50,292 bases of DNA from Nevskia sp. (GTDB lineage: Bacteria; Pseudomonadota; Gammaproteobacteria; Nevskiales; Nevskiaceae), in NCBI GenBank assembly GCA_023229645.1, contig JALNYU010000026.1, positions 1 through 50,292 of the forward strand, in the 5' to 3' direction. This document shows, piece by piece, positions 32,194 to 40,891 of the stretch; position 1 is the first letter of the stretch; each line of letters begins with the position of its first letter. The notes under the pieces are model-generated. The model worked only from the letters and a program-made list of their open reading frames with translations. It searched no databases and was not told where the DNA came from. Position numbers and translations under genes: made by a program.

Positions 32194-33981
32194 TTATTCC
32201 GCTACCACGGGCGCTGGCGCCATTTCCGAGCCTTCGCGGAGCTGTAAATTCCACAATTGCGAATAGGACCCCCTAATTGATAGCAATTCGGAATGCGTCC
32301 CTTGTTCGACAACGCGGCCGTGATCAAGCACCAGAATCCGGTCGGCGTCGGTGATCGTTGATAGCCGATGCGCGATCACCAAGGTGGTCCGCCGTTCGCT
32401 CGCCGAACGCAGTGCGACCAGGATCGCCGCCTCCGCCGCCGAGTCTAGCGATGACGTCGCCTCATCCAAAATCAGAATGGGCGGATCCTTCAACAGCGCG
32501 CGGGCGATCGCAATGCGCTGTTTCTCGCCGCCCGAGACCTTGAGGCCGCGCTCGCCTACCAAGGTGTCATAGCCATCGGGCAGGCGGGCGATAAACACGT
32601 CAAGCTGCGCCAGCCGCGCCGCTTTTTCGATTTCCGCCCGGCTGGCACTCGGCCGGCCGTAGGCGATGTTGTATTCAATCGTGTCGTTGAACAGCACCGT
32701 GTCTTGTGGCACAACGCCGATCAACCGCCGCACGCTGTCTTGCGTCACCGTGCGGAGATCGTGGCCGTTGATCGTGACCGCGCCTTGTGTTGGGTCGTAG
32801 AAACGGAACAACAGCCGCGCCAGGGTTGATTTGCCGGCCCCGCTGGCCCCCACGACCGCCAGCTTCCGCCCCGGCGGAATCTCAAAACTGACATCGCGCA
32901 GAATCTGCCGCTCTGCGTTGTAGCCAAAATCCACATGCTCGAAACGGATGCCGACCTGCGCCTGCCCGTCGCTGCGCGCGAGTTCGAGCGCGCCGGCCTC
33001 GGGGCGATCCTCTACTTTCGACTTCTGATCCAGCAAGCCGAACATCTTCTGCATATCGGTCATCGCCCGGCGGATTTCGCGATAAACGAAACCGAGCACG
33101 TTCAGCGGCACGAACAGCTGCACCATATAGGCGTTAACGGCGACAAAATCGCCGGTCGTCATCCGGCCTTGAATCACTTCCTGCGCCGCCAAATACATCA
33201 TCGCGGTGATCGATGACGCGATAATCAGCGCCTGCCCGCCGTTGAGCACCGCCAGCGAAACCCGGTTCTGCGCCGTCGCCCGCTCCCAGCCGGCCATGCT
33301 TTCGTCGTAGCGGCTCGCTTCCCAGCGCTCGTTGCCGAAATACTTCACGGTTTCGTAATTCAGCAGACTATCCACCGCGCGGGTGCTGGCACTGGAATCC
33401 ATCGCATTGGCGGCGCGCACGTATTGCGTACGCCACTCCGTGATGCGAATGGAAAAGCCGACATACAGCACCACCGAAACCGCGGCGATTGCGGCGAAGC
33501 GGCCGTCGTACTGCTGCCACAGAATGCCGGCGACGAGCGCGATTTCGAACAGCGTTGGCAAAATATTGAACGTTAGAAATCGCAGCAAAAAGCTAATACC
33601 GTCGATCCCGCGCTCGATGTCGCGGCTAAGTCCGCCGGTACGCCGCGATAAGTGGAAGTCGAGATCCAAGCGATGCAAATGCTCGAATACTTTCAGCGCC
33701 GCACGCCGTTGCGCCCGCTCCGAAACCCGACCAAACACTAAATCGCGCAATTCACCGAGCAGAACGTTGATAAACCGGAAGCCACCGTAGGCCAGCAACA
33801 GCGCCAGCGGCACCGTCAGAATCAGGCCCTCATGCGGCGTCATCCGATCGACAAGCTGCTTCAACAGCTGCGGCAGCCAAACCCCGGCGATCTTGGCGAC
33901 GAAGATCAGAATCACCGCCAACAGCACACGGCCCGGAAATTCAGCGATATACGGCCGCAGCGTCGCCAGCGTCTTGGTCAT
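32194..33981 (-). CDS. ATM1/HMT1-type ABC exporter (fused permease and ATPase)
   Basis: A 595-residue half-transporter. The N-terminal six-helix exporter domain covers about residues 15-310. The ATPase domain has Walker A GASGAGKSTLARLL, signature VSGGEKQRIAIARALL, Walker B ILILDEATSSLD and the switch VIAHRL, all intact. The sequence resembles the mitochondrial ATM1/bacterial HMT family, which exports glutathione-linked compounds or metals. It is a single gene; a copy of the 41-bp inverted repeat lies 160 bp upstream. Start ATG 33981 (MTKTLATLRPYI) is preferred over an N-terminal extension rich in Arg and Ser. Confidence 0.88.
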   Translation of the reverse strand: MTKTLATLRPYIAEFPGRVLLAVILIFVAKIAGVWLPQLLKQLVDRMTPHEGLILTVPLALLLAYGGFRFINVLLGELRDLVFGRVSERAQRRAALKVFEHLHRLDLDFHLSRRTGGLSRDIERGIDGISFLLRFLTFNILPTLFEIALVAGILWQQYDGRFAAIAAVSVVLYVGFSIRITEWRTQYVRAANAMDSSASTRAVDSLLNYETVKYFGNERWEASRYDESMAGWERATAQNRVSLAVLNGGQALIIASSITAMMYLAAQEVIQGRMTTGDFVAVNAYMVQLFVPLNVLGFVYREIRRAMTDMQKMFGLLDQKSKVEDRPEAGALELARSDGQAQVGIRFEHVDFGYNAERQILRDVSFEIPPGRKLAVVGASGAGKSTLARLLFRFYDPTQGAVTINGHDLRTVTQDSVRRLIGVVPQDTVLFNDTIEYNIAYGRPSASRAEIEKAARLAQLDVFIARLPDGYDTLVGERGLKVSGGEKQRIAIARALLKDPPILILDEATSSLDSAAEAAILVALRSASERRTTLVIAHRLSTITDADRILVLDHGRVVEQGTHSELLSIRGSYSQLWNLQLREGSEMAPAPVVAE

Positions 33982-34141
33982 GCTTAATGACGACGCATCG
34001 GCAGTGCCGGCGTCCGGTTTGCGGCGGTGCGCGCTACGAGCCAAACGGTTTCCCCTGTTATTCATGTGGCGTCTTGAAATGGAAAGGGCCGGCACTGTCT
34101 GGCCTTGTGCAAATAGCGCGGACTACCGCTTATAGAAGCCA

Positions 34142-34182
34142 AATCAATAACGAAATCAAATTGTTTTTATTATCGCATCGGC
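34142..34182 (+). repeat. 41-bp inverted repeat, left copy
   Basis: This AT-rich block starts AATCAATAACGAAATCAA and matches the reverse complement of 38426-38466 at 37 of 41 positions. It lies in the 307-bp gap between the ABC exporter gene and the M48 peptidase gene; I see no other gene there. AAGCC (34136-34140) lies one base outside it, and AAGCC also abuts the outer end of the right copy. Confidence 0.8.
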
Positions 34183-34288
34183 GGCGCGCAGCGTACGCCC
34201 GCTGGCTAGGCATCAAAACGTGCCGCCCAATTCGTTGCGGGCCGGATATGGCGCCCAAAACCTCGCTTTTCAAGCAGTGTCTGCGGAG

Positions 34289-35404
34289 CTATTGCACTGG
34301 CACTGCGGCTGGCGGCCAAGCGATTGCCAGCGGTAAATAGACGTGTCCCGGCGGCAGCGCCGCAATTTCGTGCTCCGCCGCCGCAATACGTTCCGCACTC
34401 GCCGGATGGCTCGACAACAGCGCTACCGTCTCCGGCGTTTGCGCCATCAACGTGCGGAAGAAGCGCGCCAGCCCCGCCGGGTCGATGTCCGCAGCCACGA
34501 GCGCCATAACCCCGTAATGATCAGCCTCGCGCTCCAGATCCCGGCTATAACTCAATGCGCCGGCCTGATAAATCAACGTGCTGGCAACGCCGCTCGCGTT
34601 CCCAAGCACCAGATTCAAGGCTGCCGCCCAGCCTGCGTCGTGGATCATGCCCTTTAACGAATGCCGCCGCTCGACATGCTGCACTTCGTGCGCAAGCACG
34701 CCGGCCAACTCATCGGCCGAAGCGGCCGCCGCAATCAAGCCACGATGGACGACGATATAACCGCCCGGCAACGCAAACGCGTTGACGCTCGGATCATCCT
34801 TAACCGCCCAGTGATAGCGATAACGCGAACCTGCCGTCAGCCGGCCGCCGATGCTGCTCACCGCATCGACCAACGGGCCTTGCTCGATCAAACCGTGCTC
34901 GGCGCGCAATTGCGCGAAGCTGCTGGCGCCGAGCTGCGCTTCCAACTCCGGCGAAACCCGTTCGGCCAGCCAATCCACCAAAGCGCCGAAGCTCAGCGCA
35001 AACGCCGCCAGCGCCAGCAGCACGGCAATAATTACCGCGGCCACCGCTAGTTTTAATGTCAGCCAGCGCCGACTTTGCTGCCGTACCCCGCGCCGCCAAT
35101 TCTTCAGCGCTGGCTGCAACGTCACTGGCGCTGTCGCCAACAACGCCGCTTGCGCCACAGCATCTACGGGTTGCAGCGCCACGCGCCCATCGCCGTGCAA
35201 CCAACTCAGCGACAACGTTTGGCCATCGAAGCCGCTCGCATCAGCCTGCACCTGCGCGCAGGGAATTTGCAGGTCGGGGTGCGCATCGATGTGCAGGCTT
35301 TCGCCGAAAAATCGCGCCTGAACAACCACGCCGGCCGTAGGCACATGCGCCGCATACAAACGCGCAGCAAACGGTTGTTGGCTGCTGTGCGTTAAGCCAC
35401 TCAT
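34289..35404 (-). CDS. M48-family membrane metallopeptidase
   Basis: A 371-residue protein. An N-terminal beta-rich domain (DUF7092-like, residues 1-90) precedes a transmembrane segment (LAVAAVIIAVLLALAAFALSF, about residues 118-140) and an M48 peptidase domain. The zinc motif is GVLAHEVQHVERRH, the downstream zinc ligand lies in SRDLEREADHYGV, and SVNAFALPGGYIVVHRGLI is the classical M48 block. Such proteins are thought to act in periplasmic quality control. It stands alone on the minus strand inside the segment bracketed by the inverted repeat. Confidence 0.88.
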   Translation of the reverse strand: MSGLTHSSQQPFAARLYAAHVPTAGVVVQARFFGESLHIDAHPDLQIPCAQVQADASGFDGQTLSLSWLHGDGRVALQPVDAVAQAALLATAPVTLQPALKNWRRGVRQQSRRWLTLKLAVAAVIIAVLLALAAFALSFGALVDWLAERVSPELEAQLGASSFAQLRAEHGLIEQGPLVDAVSSIGGRLTAGSRYRYHWAVKDDPSVNAFALPGGYIVVHRGLIAAAASADELAGVLAHEVQHVERRHSLKGMIHDAGWAAALNLVLGNASGVASTLIYQAGALSYSRDLEREADHYGVMALVAADIDPAGLARFFRTLMAQTPETVALLSSHPASAERIAAAEHEIAALPPGHVYLPLAIAWPPAAVPVQ

Positions 35405-35648
35405 CGGCGCTTACTCCAGTGGCCGCTAGCACCGCTCATACGATCGTAATTCAACCTCACAAACCCTCCGACGGTGGCGACGGCGTAAAACGGTATAAAA
35501 GCGCATCGAACGAAATAGCGCCGTTCGGGTGGAAACAAACAACACACCCCATGCCCCGACGGCCGCCATCGTGATTTCCGACCGACTATAGTGCGAATAT
35601 CGCAGCTCAGAAGCCAACCCCGCGCCAACGGCGCCCGCCAATAACGCG

Positions 35649-36635
35649 ATGCGCATACTGATCGTTAAAACCTCGTCGCTCGGCGATGTTGTGCACACGC
35701 TGCCCGCGCTAACCGACGCCGCGCGGGCGCTGCCCGAACTCCGTTGCGATTGGCTCGTCGAGCGCCCGTTCGCCGAAATTCCAGCCTGGCATCCGGCGGT
35801 GGATCGCGTCATCACCTGCGATTTACGCCGTTGGCGCAAACGGCCGCTGAAAACCCTGCTCAATGGCGACTGGCAACGCTTTCGCGCCGAATTGCGCCAG
35901 CGTGAGTACGCATACGCGATCGATGCCCAAGGCCTGCTCAAAAGCGCATGGCTCGGCTGGCAAGCCCGCGGCCCACTGATTGGGGCGGACGCTGCCTCGG
36001 CCCGCGAACCGCTCGCCGCCTGCTTTTATCGCCACCGCTACCCGGTGCCGGCGCACGGTGCCGCGCACGCAATCGAACGCACGCGGCGCTTGTTCGCGCA
36101 AGCGCTCGGCTACCCGCTCCCCGAACAAACCGGGGCGCCGGACGCCGGCCTAAACCGCAGCCAATTCCCGCCGCCCGACCTCACTGCGCCATACGCCGTG
36201 TTTCTGCACGGCACCACTTGGCCGAGCAAGCGTTGGCCGCTGGCGCATTGGCAGACGCTGGGCGCCTCACTCGCCGCGCGCGGCCTGCGCATCGTCCTCC
36301 CTTGGGGCAATGCCGACGAACGCGCAGATGCCGAAACCATCGCCGCCGCCTGTAACGGCCACGTCCTGCCGCGCCTGGGACTAACCGCGCTCGCCGGATG
36401 GTTGGCCGCCGCCCGCATCGTCGTCGGCGTCGATACCGGCCTGATGCACCTCGCCGCCGCGCTCGGCACGCCCGGCCTCTCGCTGTACGGCCCGACGCTA
36501 CCGCAACGCACCGGCGCCTGGGGCCGCAACCAACACTGGTTATGGAACGAAACCGCCACAACCATCGACCGCAACCGGCCGCTCAATATCCTGCCGGCCA
36601 CTGTGCTCGGAAACCTGAATAAGTTGCTAGCGTAA
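35649..36635 (+). CDS. waaC: LPS heptosyltransferase I
   Basis: A 328-residue GT9 glycosyltransferase that adds the first heptose to Kdo2-lipid A. The N-terminal MRILIVKTSSLGDVVHTLPAL, LHGTTWPSKRWPLAHW and VVGVDTGLMHLAAALGTPGLSLYG are diagnostic for WaaC. It starts at the first ATG after a 244-bp gap. It functions with waaA and lpxL found 3-5 kb downstream. In many genomes waaC and waaA are adjacent or in one cluster, so the intervening genes here may be later arrivals. Confidence 0.93.
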   Translation: MRILIVKTSSLGDVVHTLPALTDAARALPELRCDWLVERPFAEIPAWHPAVDRVITCDLRRWRKRPLKTLLNGDWQRFRAELRQREYAYAIDAQGLLKSAWLGWQARGPLIGADAASAREPLAACFYRHRYPVPAHGAAHAIERTRRLFAQALGYPLPEQTGAPDAGLNRSQFPPPDLTAPYAVFLHGTTWPSKRWPLAHWQTLGASLAARGLRIVLPWGNADERADAETIAAACNGHVLPRLGLTALAGWLAAARIVVGVDTGLMHLAAALGTPGLSLYGPTLPQRTGAWGRNQHWLWNETATTIDRNRPLNILPATVLGNLNKLLA

Positions 36636-36737
36636 GTAGGCGGCCAAACAACCACAATGAAGGCCTGAATTGATACCGACGCAAGCTGACGCAGGAACAA
36701 CAGCCGCCCCTGCATTTGAGAACGTGAAAAATAATAG

Positions 36738-37187
36738 ATGCCGATGAAGCGATATGCGCCAGGGTTCAAGGCTACGAAATTTCTCAGACTGACTTCATCA
36801 ATCATTATCGTCCTAAGCTTGGCATTGCCGACGCGCTCTTGCGTCACAAACGGCCATGCTGAGATTAGTTTCCCGCTCTCGGCCGCTAATTCTGTAGGGT
36901 CTGTTGTTGTGGTTCTTGCCCTCTATTTGATTCCATTTCTAGTGAATTTTGCGGGGCCGCGGTTCCGCACATTCGCCACCTATGTGGGCATTATGTCGGC
37001 CGCGTATAACCTATTTGTGTCGTATGCTCTCATCGCCTTTTCGTCGAGCCTTTTGCTGGGCTGGTATGTGAATACACTTGGCAACGCAAGCTACTTGCTA
37101 GCGTCAGTGGTTGAGTTTTGGCAACTATGGGCGCGCAAACGAATGGCGAAACGGGCGGCACTGAAAAAGCTAGCGCCGACCGCTTAG
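36738..37187 (+). CDS. Hypothetical four-helix membrane protein, lower GC
   Basis: A 149-residue protein with about four hydrophobic segments (IIIVLSLALPT, SVVVVLALYLIPFLVNFAG, TYVGIMSAAYNLFVSYALIAF, LLGWYVNTLGNASYLLASVV) and a basic C-terminal tail (ARKRMAKRAALKK). I recognise no family. The base composition is visibly more A/T-rich than the flanking genes, which suggests recent acquisition. It is an orphan between waaC and a minus-strand glycosyltransferase. The ATG is preceded by an A-rich stretch with no strong Shine-Dalgarno sequence. Confidence 0.5.
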   Translation: MPMKRYAPGFKATKFLRLTSSIIIVLSLALPTRSCVTNGHAEISFPLSAANSVGSVVVVLALYLIPFLVNFAGPRFRTFATYVGIMSAAYNLFVSYALIAFSSSLLLGWYVNTLGNASYLLASVVEFWQLWARKRMAKRAALKKLAPTA

Positions 37188-37324
37188 CGAGCGCTGGGTG
37201 TAGAGGCGCAAATAGGGCGTTCAGTACTGGGATTGCGGCCACTGCACCTCGCTATCCGCAGCCATCCGCAGCCATCAAGACAAGCGCCGCGCTGCGGATC
37301 GATGAACGACCTTCCCTAAAGACT

Positions 37325-38335
37325 CTACTTCAGCAAAGCCGCAAGCCGCGCGCGCCCGCTGCGGTATGAGAGCCCGGCGGCTTCGGCGTTTTGGTGGCTG
37401 GTTTTTACGGCTTCGTTGAATGCGGCATCGTCGCGCAGCAGTTCAATCGCGGTTTCTGTCAGTGTTGCCTCGGCTGCTTCCGGCTCTGCCGTTGCCGGGA
37501 ACGCGAGGCGTTGGGTGGTGCCGTTGCCGCCGATGTTGACGAGACCGCAGAGCAGGGCATCGCCGGCGATTTGGCCGGGAACCCAACCGGCATCGCGCTG
37601 GATGACGAGGCGGTGCCGAGCGAGTTCTTGCAGGAATTCAGGGTACGGCAGGCGGCGTTCGATCCAGCGTAGTTCGGAAACGGTGCCGACGAGCTTGAGC
37701 ACACGGCGGCGGCCGGCTTCGCCATCCAGATTGAACACGGTGACGGCGCAACTGGCAGCACGCGCGATGGTGCCCGCGAGTTGCAGCGCTTCGGCGTGAC
37801 GGCGCGAGGGCACATCAAACTGGCGGCTGCCGACGACGATGCCGCTACGCTCGGCGAGCGGGCGGGCGAAATCCCAGCCTGGAACATCGAACGGGTACGG
37901 CGTAGGAATGAAGTGAACGCGCTCAGCAGGCAGGCCGTACTCCTGATAATGCTGGATCGCCGGCTCGGTGGTGGCGATGGCGCCGTCGGCGAGGCGCAGC
38001 ACCGCCCGCAGCGCGCTGCGCCGCCACGGCCAGCGCAGTTGCTCGGCAATTTGTTCTTGGCCACTTTCTTTCCAGCTGACGAACACCGGCAGGCCACACG
38101 CTTTCAGCTGCTTCAAGGCGCGCAGATTTGCGGCACTGCGCCAGCGCAGCAGCTGCACGATGGCGTCGGCATCGGTGGTGACGGTCGCTGGATCTTGGTG
38201 GAATTGCCCGCCGGTTGCGGCGGCCCAGGCCCAGTAATTGATCGGCGCGTGGCCGGGCGCGCCGGGCACCGGTGGGCCGGCCCGCCAATCTGCGGGTGCA
38301 TCGCGGCCCCAGGGGTTGATTACGTCAATGCGCAT
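37325..38335 (-). CDS. Putative glycosyltransferase
   Basis: A 336-residue protein with the outline of a GT-B glycosyltransferase. The N-terminal MRIDVINPWGRD and central ADGAIATTEPAIQHYQEYG, ERVHFIPTPYPFDVPGWD and IVVGSRQFDVPSRRH fit the first domain and the inter-domain link. The C-terminal part (LVIQRDAGWVPGQIAGDALLCGLVNIGG) fits a nucleotide-sugar site. There is no signal peptide. The LPS context (waaC, lpxL, waaA nearby) suggests a core or surface sugar transferase. The donor and acceptor cannot be read. A possible terminator repeat (37264-37299) lies after its stop. Confidence 0.62.
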   Translation of the reverse strand: MRIDVINPWGRDAPADWRAGPPVPGAPGHAPINYWAWAAATGGQFHQDPATVTTDADAIVQLLRWRSAANLRALKQLKACGLPVFVSWKESGQEQIAEQLRWPWRRSALRAVLRLADGAIATTEPAIQHYQEYGLPAERVHFIPTPYPFDVPGWDFARPLAERSGIVVGSRQFDVPSRRHAEALQLAGTIARAASCAVTVFNLDGEAGRRRVLKLVGTVSELRWIERRLPYPEFLQELARHRLVIQRDAGWVPGQIAGDALLCGLVNIGGNGTTQRLAFPATAEPEAAEATLTETAIELLRDDAAFNEAVKTSHQNAEAAGLSYRSGRARLAALLK

Positions 38336-38425
38336 CGTCGGGCCTTAGTGATTTAAATCGGCATAAAAACGTCGCACAAAATAGCGGAACGCGGCTGGCG
38401 GCGAGCGATATAGAGAAACACGCAG

Positions 38426-38466
38426 GCCGACTCAATAATAAAAACAACTTGATTTCGTTATTGATT
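38426..38466 (-). repeat. 41-bp inverted repeat, right copy
   Basis: The reverse complement of this block matches 34142-34182 at 37 of 41 positions (mismatches at repeat positions 19, 33, 35 and 36). It lies in the 246-bp gap between the glycosyltransferase gene and lpxL. AAGCC (38467-38471) directly follows it on the outer side. No gene is seen in the gap. Confidence 0.8.
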
Positions 38467-38581
38467 AAGCCGCCGGGCGAAATGATCGGAACGGGCAGCG
38501 CTTGGCCGGGCAACCTCATCACCGTTCACGCGCTCGACGCCGAATCAACACGCGTGTTGGTTGCGAATGGCTTACTGCCCA

Positions 38582-39550
38582 CTAGCTGCGGGCATACGGG
38601 TCTGGCGTGCCGGGCGGGCGGTGCTTGAAGCGGCGGTGGGTCCAGAAATATTGTTCGGGGCAGCGCCGGATCGCGTCTTCCAGCAGGCCGTTGATGCGAC
38701 GCGCGTCGGCAATGTCATCGCCGCTCGGGAAGTCTTCCAACGCCGGTAGGATGCGGATCCGGTAATGGCCGCCGTTCGGGCCATCCACGCGTTCCGGGAA
38801 GAACGGTACGACGTGGGCGCGGCCCATTTCGGCGAGGCGCGAGGTGGCGGTAAGCGTCAGCGTCGGCACGCCGAAGAACGGCACAAACGCCGTTGCCGGT
38901 ACTTCCAGCGTCTGGTCCGGCCCGTACCAGATGGCCGCGCCGCCACGCAGTGCGCGAACCAGCGTGCGCAAGTCGTCTTTCGGCAGCGCCACGCGGCCGG
39001 AGCGCAGTTCGCGCATGCGCCGCATCCACCAATCGACGAAGATGTTATCGGCCGGCCGGTACATCGCGTGGAACGGCCCGGCGGTGATGCAGAGCAGGCG
39101 CGCGGCCAGTTCCAGCGTCGTGAAATGGCCAGTTAGCAGCAGCACGCCGTGGCCATCGGCCTGCGCTGCCTGCAGGTGTTCGAGGCCGCTCAGCTCGACC
39201 AGCGGCCGCAGCCGGGCATCGGCAACAAACCAACACTGCAGCGCTTCGAACAAGCCGATGCCGAGCGCTTCGAAATGGCCGACCACTCGCTGCTCCACGG
39301 CCGCAGCATCTAATTCCGGGAAACATAGCTGCAGGTTGATCCGCACGATTCGCCGCCGGCTGGCGAGGGCGCGGTACACCAAGCGGCCGAGGCCGCGCCC
39401 GAGCGCCTGCTGCCAGCGGATCGGCAACGCACAGAGCGCGCGCGCCATGCCGAGCAGCAACCACGCCGGCCACCAGCGCGGCGCCAGCAGCGCACGCGGC
39501 ATCGGCTGGCGGCCGGGCGCGGCAGGCGTTGCAGGTGGGGCGGCGGTCAT
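38582..39550 (-). CDS. LpxL/LpxM-type lipid A acyltransferase
   Basis: A 322-residue late acyltransferase of lipid A synthesis (HtrB family), which adds a secondary acyl chain to Kdo2-lipid IVA. It has an N-terminal membrane anchor (WWPAWLLLGMARALCALP), the catalytic HX4E motif in LLTGHFTTLELAARL, and the block AIWYGPDQTLE. A basic C-terminal end (FWTHRRFKHRPPG) matches the family YxWxHRRFK motif. Start ATG 39550 leaves 51 bp to the divergent waaA. Whether it is the laurate or the myristate enzyme cannot be decided. Confidence 0.9.
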   Translation of the reverse strand: MTAAPPATPAAPGRQPMPRALLAPRWWPAWLLLGMARALCALPIRWQQALGRGLGRLVYRALASRRRIVRINLQLCFPELDAAAVEQRVVGHFEALGIGLFEALQCWFVADARLRPLVELSGLEHLQAAQADGHGVLLLTGHFTTLELAARLLCITAGPFHAMYRPADNIFVDWWMRRMRELRSGRVALPKDDLRTLVRALRGGAAIWYGPDQTLEVPATAFVPFFGVPTLTLTATSRLAEMGRAHVVPFFPERVDGPNGGHYRIRILPALEDFPSGDDIADARRINGLLEDAIRRCPEQYFWTHRRFKHRPPGTPDPYARS

Positions 39551-39601
39551 CCCCACAGTTTACCGTTGCGCGCCCTGAGCGCGCCCCGCATCCTTGTCGC
39601 C

Positions 39602-40891
39602 ATGCGAATTGTTTACAGCCTGCTGTTGTACGCCTTAGCGCCGCTGGTGCTGCTGCGCCTGCTATGGAAAAGCCGGCAGCTGCCGGCGTATCGGCAGCGG
39701 CTGGGCGAGCGGTTTGGCTTTGTGCCCGCGCCGGGCCACGGCGTCGCTGTGTGGCTGCACGCGGTGTCGGTCGGCGAATCCTTAGCGGCGCAGCCGCTGA
39801 TCGATGCCCTGCTGCGGCAGCACGGCGATGGCCGCGTTTGGGTGACCACCACCACCCCAACCGGCTCGGCGCGCATCGTTGCGGCATTCGGCAATCGCGT
39901 GCAGCACAGCTATGCGCCGTACGATCTTCCCGGCGCGGTGGCGCGGTTTCTCGGGCGCGTACAGCCGAAGCAAGTGGTGATCATGGAAACCGAGCTGTGG
40001 CCGAATCTGTTTCAAGCCTGCGCTCGGCGCAGTTTGAAGCTGACGATCGCCAACGCCCGCCTGTCGCCCCGCTCGTTCGCCGGCTACGGCCGCGTGCGCG
40101 GTTTTGTCGGCCGCACGCTCGCCTGCTGCAGCGCTATTGCCGCGCAGAGCGAAGACGATGCCAGCCGCTTCCGCGCGCTCGGCGCGCCGCCGGACCGAGT
40201 GCATGCGGTCGGCAATCTGAAATTCGAGGTGGCGGTGCCAGACGCACAGTGTCAACAGGGCCGGGCGCTGCGTGCGCGTTTTGGCGCCGGCCGGCCGGTG
40301 TGGATCGCCGCCAGCACGCACGAAGGCGAAGAAGACGCAGCGCTCGCCGCACACGCGGCGATTCGAGTACTGCTGCCGAATGCCTTATTGGTGCTCGTGC
40401 CGCGTCATCCGCAGCGCTTCGATGCCGTTTGGCGCGCCATCACCGAAGGCGGTTACTCGGCCGAGCGCCGTAGCCGCCTGAACGCGCTCGATACCGCTGG
40501 CATGCCGCAGGTTCTAGGCGGTATTTCGGTATTTCTCGGCGACAGCATGGGCGAGATGTTTCTGTATCTGGCGATGGCCGACATCGCCTTCGTCGGCGGC
40601 AGCTTCGCCGCGGTCGGCGGCCACAATATTCTGGAGCCGGCGGCGCTCGGCTTGCCGGTACTCTTCGGCCCGGTAATGCACAATTTCGCCGCTGCCCGCA
40701 GCCTGCTGTTGGAATGCAGCGCGGCGCTGGAAGTCGCCGATACGCCAGCGCTGGCGGCGGAAGTCGGCGTACTGCTGAGCGACGCCACCAAACGCGCGGC
40801 GATGGGCGCCGCCGGCATCGCCGCCGTCACCGGCAACCGCGGCGCGCTGCAGCGCCTGCTGACCCTGCTTGATTCACCACTGACTGATTGA
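39602..40891 (+). CDS. waaA: Kdo transferase
   Basis: A 429-residue GT30 enzyme that transfers Kdo residues onto lipid IVA. It has an N-terminal membrane helix (IVYSLLLYALAPLVLLRLLW), VWLHAVSVGE with the catalytic-site glutamate, TTTTPTGS, METELWPNLF and FVGGSFAAVGGHNILEPAALG. I chose ATG 39602 (MRIVYSLLLY). Its TGA overlaps the next ATG by one base (TGATG), coupling it to the exonuclease-like gene. It works after LpxL-type and before WaaC-type steps encoded nearby. Confidence 0.94.
   Translation: MRIVYSLLLYALAPLVLLRLLWKSRQLPAYRQRLGERFGFVPAPGHGVAVWLHAVSVGESLAAQPLIDALLRQHGDGRVWVTTTTPTGSARIVAAFGNRVQHSYAPYDLPGAVARFLGRVQPKQVVIMETELWPNLFQACARRSLKLTIANARLSPRSFAGYGRVRGFVGRTLACCSAIAAQSEDDASRFRALGAPPDRVHAVGNLKFEVAVPDAQCQQGRALRARFGAGRPVWIAASTHEGEEDAALAAHAAIRVLLPNALLVLVPRHPQRFDAVWRAITEGGYSAERRSRLNALDTAGMPQVLGGISVFLGDSMGEMFLYLAMADIAFVGGSFAAVGGHNILEPAALGLPVLFGPVMHNFAAARSLLLECSAALEVADTPALAAEVGVLLSDATKRAAMGAAGIAAVTGNRGALQRLLTLLDSPLTD

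Noticed and set aside
37264..37299. ATCCGCAGC...GCTGCGGAT inverted repeat after the glycosyltransferase gene
   Set aside because: The stem lacks a T-run and lies beside a short direct repeat (ATCCGCAGCC twice), so I cannot call it a terminator with confidence.
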